Positions 34,001 to 37,595 of a stretch of 37,595 nt of DNA are shown one piece after another; position 1 is the first letter of the stretch, and the number at the start of each line of letters is the position of its first letter. The notes below the pieces were generated by a model. It saw only the letters and a program-made list of their open reading frames with translations. It was not told where the DNA came from and did not search any database. The stretch is from Streptomyces griseomycini (lineage in GTDB: Bacteria; Actinomycetota; Actinomycetes; Streptomycetales; Streptomycetaceae), in NCBI RefSeq assembly GCF_014203535.1, contig NZ_JACHJI010000030.1, positions 1 through 37,595 of the forward strand, given 5' to 3'. The translations under genes and the position numbers were made by a program.

Positions 34001-35080
34001 CAGCAGGACCAGGCCGCCGGCCAGGTACTGAGTGATCTGGCCGTCGCGGGCGTGTGCGGCGGCCTCGCCGAGGCGGGGATCGTGGCCAGCAGTGCCGGTA
34101 GTGAGTGCGGCCAGGTCGGCGCCGGTGAACGCATCCGGCACTCTGATCTCGTGTCCGCCGAGCAGTTCCCGGGCCTGGGCGTGCCGGTCCGGCTCGCTAC
34201 GGCTTGTCAGGGTGTTCCAGTGTTCGGGCCATAAGGTGGCCAGCACCAGCACCGGAGCCCGCGACGGGTCATCGTCCAGCAGGGTCCGCAGGCCTGCGGC
34301 GACCTTCTCGCCGAGCTGGTCGTGTGCCAGGTATTCCTGAGCCTCGTTCAGCCACACCACCGTGCGTGGAGCCAGGGCCGCCAGGTCGGCCAGGATGGCG
34401 TCGGGGCGAGTGGGGTCGATGGGGTGCCACAGCCGCCACGGCTCGGCGAGGTCCCGCAGCTGATGGAGGGCTTCCCAGCAGGCGCGGGTCTTGCCGGTGG
34501 AGGATGCGCCCACCAGTACCGCAATCCGGTTTTTCCCGGCGGCGGCCTGTGCCACCACCTTGGCCAGCTTCTGGTCGTGCTCGCGCTCGACATACGCCGG
34601 CAGCGCCGGCAGACCAGTGACCGTGGAGGCGATCGCGCGGTGCACCTCCAGGCGGAACGGATCGGTCACCTCCGACAGAGGCCGGCCCGGCCGCATCCGT
34701 TCCAGTACCGCCCGGCCCTGCCCCGCTTCGACCGCGCCGCGAATGCCGTCCGCGCGCCGACAGGCCTCGGCCCGGTAGGCACGCCGCCACTGCTGCTCAT
34801 CCAGCAGAGCGGCCACCTCCGGTCTGCTGGCCAACCCGGCCCTCTCGGCACGGCACCGCACGGCTCGCACCAACCGCAGCAGCGGATCGATCTCCTGGGG
34901 AAACTGGCCCTTGCGCAGCCAGTTCCCGATCGTCGTTGGGCTGGCCTTCGCGGCCTCGGCCAGGGTCCGGTCCGATGGCCCGCCTTCCAGCAGGCCGTCA
35001 CGGAACCGGACCAGCTCGTCGATCAACGCCGTGTATTCCGGCTCTTGTGCCACTGGTCCCGTCACCACGACGCCTTGCAC
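31097..35080 (-). CDS. HTH-STAND NTPase with about 21 C-terminal helical repeats
   Basis: The 1327-residue protein has a helix-turn-helix (RTLAEAAKASPTTIGNWLRKG, 38-58), a P-loop NTPase with Walker A GASSTGKT (191-198) and Walker B TVVWLNEAQ (240-248), a helical middle, and from about residue 570 roughly 21 tandem 35-36-residue units. A typical unit reads AGADEQIAALLDRAAARV followed by a segment ending WLLDRLRE. The repeats resemble TPR/solenoid repeats and would form a sensing superhelix. STAND proteins use such repeats to recognise ligands and the NTPase to oligomerise; many are anti-phage or regulatory. The GTG at 35080 has a weak binding site; GTG 35065 is an alternative. No effector nuclease or TIR domain was seen. 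The N-terminal HTH suggests a regulator rather than a nuclease-type Avs. Confidence 0.82.
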   Translation of the reverse strand: MQGVVVTGPVAQEPEYTALIDELVRFRDGLLEGGPSDRTLAEAAKASPTTIGNWLRKGQFPQEIDPLLRLVRAVRCRAERAGLASRPEVAALLDEQQWRRAYRAEACRRADGIRGAVEAGQGRAVLERMRPGRPLSEVTDPFRLEVHRAIASTVTGLPALPAYVEREHDQKLAKVVAQAAAGKNRIAVLVGASSTGKTRACWEALHQLRDLAEPWRLWHPIDPTRPDAILADLAALAPRTVVWLNEAQEYLAHDQLGEKVAAGLRTLLDDDPSRAPVLVLATLWPEHWNTLTSRSEPDRHAQARELLGGHEIRVPDAFTGADLAALTTGTAGHDPRLGEAAAHARDGQITQYLAGGLVLLDRHQSAPPPTRALIHAAMDARRLGAGPHIPWAWLAQAAPGYLTDTEWDTASDDWLERALGYLTTPWNGIPGILTPVKATTGRNQRRTIPDAGPTRHRTSRQGPLYRLADYLEQHGRRHRADTIPPIDFWTAAARHAHPADLITLGDAAHARGLYRDAAQLHKRATPHDARAAAALVDHLHALHPTDHRPAQWAADHAPLSDSNAVTNVLYSLRWAGADEEAFVLLDRVAAQMSVDDRDEVSRLLDRMREAGVDKQAVVLLERAAARVSLDDPFEVRWLVGQLREVGAAEQTAALLDRVAARSLDHPDAFSVLLDWLRRAGVDEQVAALLDRNPAARVPLNNPTAVTNLLDSLRKAGADEQVAVLLHRNPATCVSLDYPQAVCRLLDWLWEVGADEQAAALLDRAAARMPFDHPTKVIELLDRLQKTGAVQQAAVLLDRVAARVSVDKTNAVVWLLDRLREAGTHEQVAALLDRNPAAHVPLNDPDAVTNLLDSLRKAGADEQIAALLDRDPAARVSLDNPYAVAYLLDSLRRAGADEQIAALLDRAAARVPLGDLWAVCWLLDRMWKAGAVQQAGVLLDRAVAHGSLDETSAVVRLLDRMWEVGAVQQAAVLLDRAVAHASLDDPYAVVWLLDWLRKAGTDKQTAALLDRAAAQSQSLDSLLGHLLKAGAVQQAAPLLDRAVAHVSLDDPYAVVWLLDWLRKAGTDKQTAALLDQNPAARVSLDETNAVAWLLDRLWEVGADEQAAVLLDRAAARMSLDDPHTVAWLLDRLRRAGADKQTAILLDRNPAARVSLGSSTVIWLLDRLWEVGADEQAAALLGRAAARMPLDHPTTVIELLDRLRRTGADKQTAALLDRNPAAHVPLNDPDAVTNLLDSLRKAGADEQVAVLLDRAVARMFLGDPYPVKSLLDRLREVGADEQAAALLDQLPAAGFFDQWITSGGDPIRFRFGREPDGSTAPPWAWDDLE
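31205..33385. repeat. About 21 tandem 105-108-bp coding repeats
   Basis: The repeat part of the STAND gene is conserved at DNA level: phrases such as GTCCAGCAGGGCGGCA and CTGCTCGTCCGCTCCC return every 105-108 bases. Some neighbouring units are almost identical (for example around 31850-31980 and 32040-32165), which indicates recent unit duplication. One unit near 32010-32040 is shortened. Confidence 0.85.
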
Positions 35081-35297
35081 CCCCCGCTGGTCCGTGCGCG
35101 GGTGTCCACGGTGCCCCTGGACACCCAGGTAGACACGCCACCTGCCGTGACCTCAACCCTAGCGCTCACCAGCGCATTTCCGGCCGGTGTGTCCAATCGT
35201 CATCGGACTCCTGTGGGACGCCCCTGTGGACAGTCAGCGTCGGACTCATCCCGCACGGCCCACCCGGGCCGTCACGACCCACGGGGGAGTTCCCGCA

Positions 35298-35480
35298 ATG
35301 AGCCCGCTGCAGATCCTGTCCCTGCTGCTCGCCCTGTCCACCGCCCTCAACATCGCATTCACCACGGGCCTGCTGGCCCACCGCTCCGGAGCAGGCATTC
35401 CCCAGGCGATCCTTGCTGGCGCAGGCGCCGCAGCCACCAGCCTCGGCATCTACTTCGCCGCCGTCGCCGCCTATAGGTAG
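35298..35480 (+). CDS. Small membrane protein (60 residues)
   Basis: The product has two hydrophobic segments, ILSLLLALSTALNIAFTTGL (6-25) and a second, Ala/Gly-rich one at about 34-57 ending GIYFAAVAAYR. The ATG at 35298 has GGGGGAG eight bases upstream. It is divergent from the STAND gene with 217 bases between and resembles small uncharacterised Streptomyces membrane proteins. Its stop overlaps the end of the remnant on the other strand by ten bases. The function is unknown. Confidence 0.7.
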   Translation: MSPLQILSLLLALSTALNIAFTTGLLAHRSGAGIPQAILAGAGAAATSLGIYFAAVAAYR

Positions 35481-35829
35481 GCGGACCCGTTCTCCCAGCA
35501 CCCCGGATGCTGAGCCGCCACCTGCTCCAGCACCGCGTACAGCAGCTGAGCACGCGGCTGCGCCGACTGCCGAAAAGCTCACGGTCAGTGGTGAGCAGCA
35601 GGGTCCAGTGCGCGCCGGTCATCCGCATCCGACTGGTCGCCCGGACCGCGCTAAGAGGTCGTTTATCCCGCTTTGTCGACGGCCCTTGAGGGGGCGACAC
35701 GAGCTGGTGCGCGGGCCCCCGCAGCCGCTGGCGCAGATGCAGCGGCACCGTCTCCCACTGATGTTCACTCTCCGGAACTGCCGCAATCGAACAGCACCGG
35801 GCAGTAGTGCCTCCCGAAGTAGTGAACAT
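35471..35829 (-). pseudogene. Frameshifted remnant of an unrecognised gene
   Basis: From ATG 35829 the minus strand reads MFTTSGG, then HQWETVPLHLRQRLRGPAHQ and MTGAHWTLLLTTDRELF. At a run of four T (35573-35576) the good sequence moves to another frame: RQSAQPRAQLLYAVLEQVAA then QHPGCWENGSAYL and a TAG stop. One extra T would join them. The reading upstream of the ATG, through the 51-bp repeat, is also open for 12 codons. I do not recognise the family. It is either a pseudogene or a homopolymer sequencing error. Confidence 0.55.
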
Positions 35830-35857
35830 CTGCTGCCCGTTCTCGTGGACAAAGCCA
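35807..35857 (-). repeat. Right copy of the 51-bp inverted repeat
   Basis: It is the inverted partner of 30818-30868 (48 of 51 positions identical). Together they bracket 5.0 kb holding the STAND gene, the small membrane protein and the frameshifted remnant. No target-site duplication was found beside the two outer ends. Confidence 0.85.
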
Positions 35858-36187
35858 TCGGTCGATGTTCACGAGTTCTGAGGTCGTGGGGCTCTTGGCG
35901 CAGCGGCATCGAGGTGCTCCTGGCGAAACACCCTGATCACGCTGCAGACGTCGAAGGCCTGGCCGTACGCCTCCAGGCCGGCGCGACCACCGCGGCGGCA
36001 TGGCGGTGCGGTGGGGGGGCGAGCGCAGGCAACGTGTCATGACGGACGGTTCGCATGGCGGTGGAGCGGGACTGGCCGGAGCCGAGGAGGAAACCGCCAC
36101 CGGGGCCGGCGCCGCCGGGTCCGTACCAGCCGGTGACCGACGGGATCCTGCGGGCGGCCCGGGGCGCGCCGCCCACCGCGGACGAGT
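35858..36187. other. Gene-poor region with possible fragments
   Basis: Apart from the doubtful short frame at 36055-36222, no gene is supported. GTTCACGAG-like motifs near 35850-35875 echo the adjacent repeat. The region reads like accumulated fragments at an insertion site. Confidence 0.4.
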
Positions 36188-36222
36188 TCAGGCGGGCAGC
36201 TTCGTGTCGACGAGGAGGCTGA
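36055..36222 (+). CDS. Doubtful 55-residue frame, perhaps a truncated gene start
   Basis: From ATG 36055 the frame reads MAVERDWPEPRRKPPPGPAP, then GPYQPVTDGILRAARGAPPT and ADEFRRAAS before ending in a Cys/Arg/Gly tail inside the RidA gene of the other strand. The middle part has protein-like composition and resembles the start of a small regulatory or structural protein cut off at about 36185. No good ribosome binding site is seen. Confidence 0.25.
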   Translation: MAVERDWPEPRRKPPPGPAPPGPYQPVTDGILRAARGAPPTADEFRRAASCRRGG

Positions 36223-36589
36223 TCTCGATGACCTGGCCGGGGAAGGTCAGTTCGGTGACGCCGATGACCGTGCTGGTTGGGCGGTGGTCGCCGAAGTACG
36301 CGAGGTTGCCCTCCGCCGTCGCCTCGGCGTGCTGCCGCAGGTCCACCACGTACAGGGTCTGCGAGACGACCTGGTTCCGGGTGGCGCCGTAGTGGTCCAG
36401 GACCTTGTCCATGTTGGCGTGGGTCTGCTTGAGCTGGGCGGCGAAGTCGCCCGCGTGGCGGAACTCGCCCGCCTCGTCGAGCGAGAGCTGTCCGGAGACG
36501 TGGATCAGCTCGCCGGACCTGATCGCCTGCGAGTAGCCGAAGTCGCTCTCGGCCGGCACGTCGTGGTGGAAGACATCGATGGTGGCCAT
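36188..36589 (-). CDS. RidA/YjgF family protein
   Basis: The 133-residue product has the RidA trimer pattern: GYSQAIRSGELIHVSGQLSL near the N-terminus, QTHANMDKVLDHYGATRNQV with the V-x-Q-T-LYVVDL strand, and the C-terminal FPGQVIEISLLVDTKLPA. RidA proteins hydrolyse reactive enamine/imine intermediates such as 2-aminoacrylate, though the Arg usual in the C-terminal motif (R-x-x-V-E) is replaced by PGQVIEI here, so this may belong to a non-deaminase subgroup. The ATG at 36589 has GGAAGGG upstream. It is divergent from the HxlR regulator, which probably controls it. Confidence 0.9.
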   Translation of the reverse strand: MATIDVFHHDVPAESDFGYSQAIRSGELIHVSGQLSLDEAGEFRHAGDFAAQLKQTHANMDKVLDHYGATRNQVVSQTLYVVDLRQHAEATAEGNLAYFGDHRPTSTVIGVTELTFPGQVIEISLLVDTKLPA

Positions 36590-36620
36590 GGACTCGCCCT
36601 TCCGATCTGCTCTCTTGTGG

Positions 36621-36645
36621 TTACTCGGAAACTGTAGGAGAGTAA
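36621..36645. promoter_or_regulatory. Inverted-repeat operator between ridA-like and hxlR-like genes
   Basis: TTACTC-N13-GAGTAA lies midway in the 100-base divergent gap. HxlR-type winged-helix dimers bind such sites; it is likely the site for autoregulation and control of the RidA-family gene. Confidence 0.7.
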
Positions 36646-36689
36646 GGGCTGACCTGGAAGAACGCACTTTTCGGTGACTGGGGAACCTG

Positions 36690-37073
36690 ATGGTGACCAA
36701 GCAGCTGCTCAAGGGCCTGCCCGAGGACGCCGACCTGAGGCGCGCGGACTCGCTGGCGCGGGAGATCTTCTCGGACGTCGCCAACAAGTGGGCGCTCCTG
36801 ATCATCGAGGCACTGGGCGAGCGCACCCTGCGCTTCAGCGAGCTGCGGGGTGAGGTCGAGGGCATCAGCCACAAGATGCTCACCCAGAACCTGCGCATGC
36901 TGGAGCGCAACGGCCTGGTCGACCGGAAGGTGCACCCCACCGTGCCGCCGCGGGTCGAGTACACCCTCACCGAGCCGGGCCGGGCCCTGCGCGCCACGGT
37001 CGACGCCATATGCGGCTGGACCCACCGGTACCTCGGTCACATCGAGGGCGCGCGCCGTCGCTTCGACGACTGA
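36690..37073 (+). CDS. HxlR-family winged-helix transcriptional regulator
   Basis: The 127-residue protein has the HxlR pattern: FSDVANKWALLIIEALGERT (start of the winged helix), LRFSELRGEVEGISHKMLTQ (recognition helix), LRMLERNGLVDRKVHPTVPP and VEYTLTEPGRAL (wing). Such regulators are dimers that respond to redox, formaldehyde or other reactive species, often via Cys; here only one Cys (Cys110) lies in the C-terminal helix. The ATG at 36690 lacks a strong ribosome binding site, but GGGGAACCTG upstream is compatible. Confidence 0.92.
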   Translation: MVTKQLLKGLPEDADLRRADSLAREIFSDVANKWALLIIEALGERTLRFSELRGEVEGISHKMLTQNLRMLERNGLVDRKVHPTVPPRVEYTLTEPGRALRATVDAICGWTHRYLGHIEGARRRFDD

Positions 37074-37505
37074 CGGGCACGCGGCACCCCGCTCTCACCG
37101 CGTGCTTCCCCGATCGGCCTCGGGCCGGCGGCCGTCGACGTGGCCCGCGCGCTCCACCCGGTATCGGGCCACCGAGCGGTCCCCACGCACCGCTGCTGTC
37201 TCTCGTGAACCTCCACGGGCTCAGGACCACCGCCTGCTGCCCGAACCGGCAGACGAACGCCGCTGCTTGAAGTGGATCACGATGGGCCACGGACGAAAGC
37301 ACCGACCTCTTCGCCCTGTACGCGGACCCGGGGGGATGGCCGACCCCGCGAGTGCGAGCCCTTCGAGGTCCTCCCGCAGGAGGGCGGCGACTTCGCGGAG
37401 GCCGGCGAGCCCGCCCAGGCCCACTTCGACGATTCCCGATGCCGACCGGCCCCCCACGGGAGGTCTTCGCCGGCTGCCTCGGCAGGGCCTGGACGGGTCG
37501 GGCGC
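37074..37505. other. Region without a supported gene
   Basis: The 432 bases after the HxlR gene contain only short frames. Stretches such as DESTDLFALYADP and CEPFEVLPQEGGDFAEAGEP on the plus strand (about 37290-37420) have protein-like composition and may be decayed remains of a gene. Confidence 0.4.
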
Positions 37506-37595
37506 CTACTGGTCGGGGTGGACGGCCTGGACGCCGGTCCCCGCGTACGCCTTGGGCGTCAGGGTGAGCAGGAAGCGCCCGGTGGGGAAGGCGGG
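37506..37595 (-). CDS. C-terminal fragment of a gene entering from the right edge
   Basis: The minus strand is open from the edge for 29 codons, PAFPTGRFLLTLTPKAYAGT then GVQAVHPDQ, and ends at a TAG (37506-37508). Codon bias is strongly G/C at third positions as in neighbouring genes. The family is not recognisable from so short a tail. Confidence 0.5.
   Translation of the reverse strand, partial: PAFPTGRFLLTLTPKAYAGTGVQAVHPDQ

Noticed and set aside
30818..35857. Classical transposon with 51-bp terminal inverted repeats
   Set aside because: No transposase and no target-site duplication were found, and the mismatches sit at codon third positions, so a dispersed gene fragment explains the copies at least as well.
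35413..36042. Plus-strand 209-residue frame
   Set aside because: It lies opposite the protein-like remnant, begins inside the small membrane gene and has low-complexity Ala/Pro/Arg composition.

Overview
The window is high-GC DNA with Streptomyces-type genes, start codons (many GTG) and 4-base ATGA/GTGA stop-start overlaps. The protein families (FxLD-type lanthipeptide genes, RsbW-like ATPase operons, telomere/plasmid-type tyrosine recombinase, HxlR) fit Streptomyces or a close relative. The rare TTA codons, one in cas10 and one in the cas6 remnant, also fit, since they are a Streptomyces regulatory signature.

Layout. (1) Positions 1-5960, minus strand: a compact class I lanthipeptide locus of the FxLD type: a 55-residue precursor peptide, an attenuator-like hairpin, LanB dehydratase, LanC cyclase, a PCMT-like methyltransferase, a terminator, and the first 27 codons of another gene running off the left edge. 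(2) 5961-9712: a three-gene minus-strand operon (RsbW-like ATPase, 139-residue unknown, Cys-rich 238-residue unknown) divergent from a large putative regulator and a GNAT acetyltransferase. (3) 10021-12048: a tyrosine recombinase and a small zinc-finger-like protein separated by striking CACGTG-centred palindromes. (4) 12260-15418: a GmrSD-type (DUF262/DUF1524) restriction protein convergent with an acidic unknown.

(5) 15609-30817 is the most interesting part. Two CRISPR arrays (40 and 21 repeats, the same 29-bp type I-E-like repeat, near-identical 218-bp leaders) bracket a translationally coupled operon for a type III-D effector. The operon encodes Cas10 (GGDD, no HD domain), a Cas7-Cas5-Cas11 fusion, a double Cas7, Csx19 and a large Cas7-with-insertion protein of the TIGR03986 type. 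This is the subunit set of the III-Dv architecture. The sixth coupled gene encodes a four-helix membrane protein that I assign to the S-4TM family of predicted pore-forming effectors. It is followed by a cas6-like gene that survives only as its N-terminal half, cut off just before the second leader. No cas1, cas2, intact cas6 or CARF effector lies in the window. The likely reading is that crRNAs come from I-E-type arrays processed in trans, Cas10 makes a nucleotide signal on target recognition, and the S-4TM protein is the membrane-permeabilising output.

(6) 30818-35857: a segment bounded by inverted 51-bp copies (3 mismatches), the left of which cuts the last repeat of the second array. It holds a 1327-residue HTH-STAND NTPase with about 21 near-identical 35-36-residue repeats, a 60-residue membrane protein and a frameshifted remnant. 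(7) 36188-37595: a RidA-family gene divergent from an HxlR regulator with an inverted-repeat operator between them, then gene-poor sequence and the tail of a gene entering from the right. No rRNA or tRNA gene was recognised.
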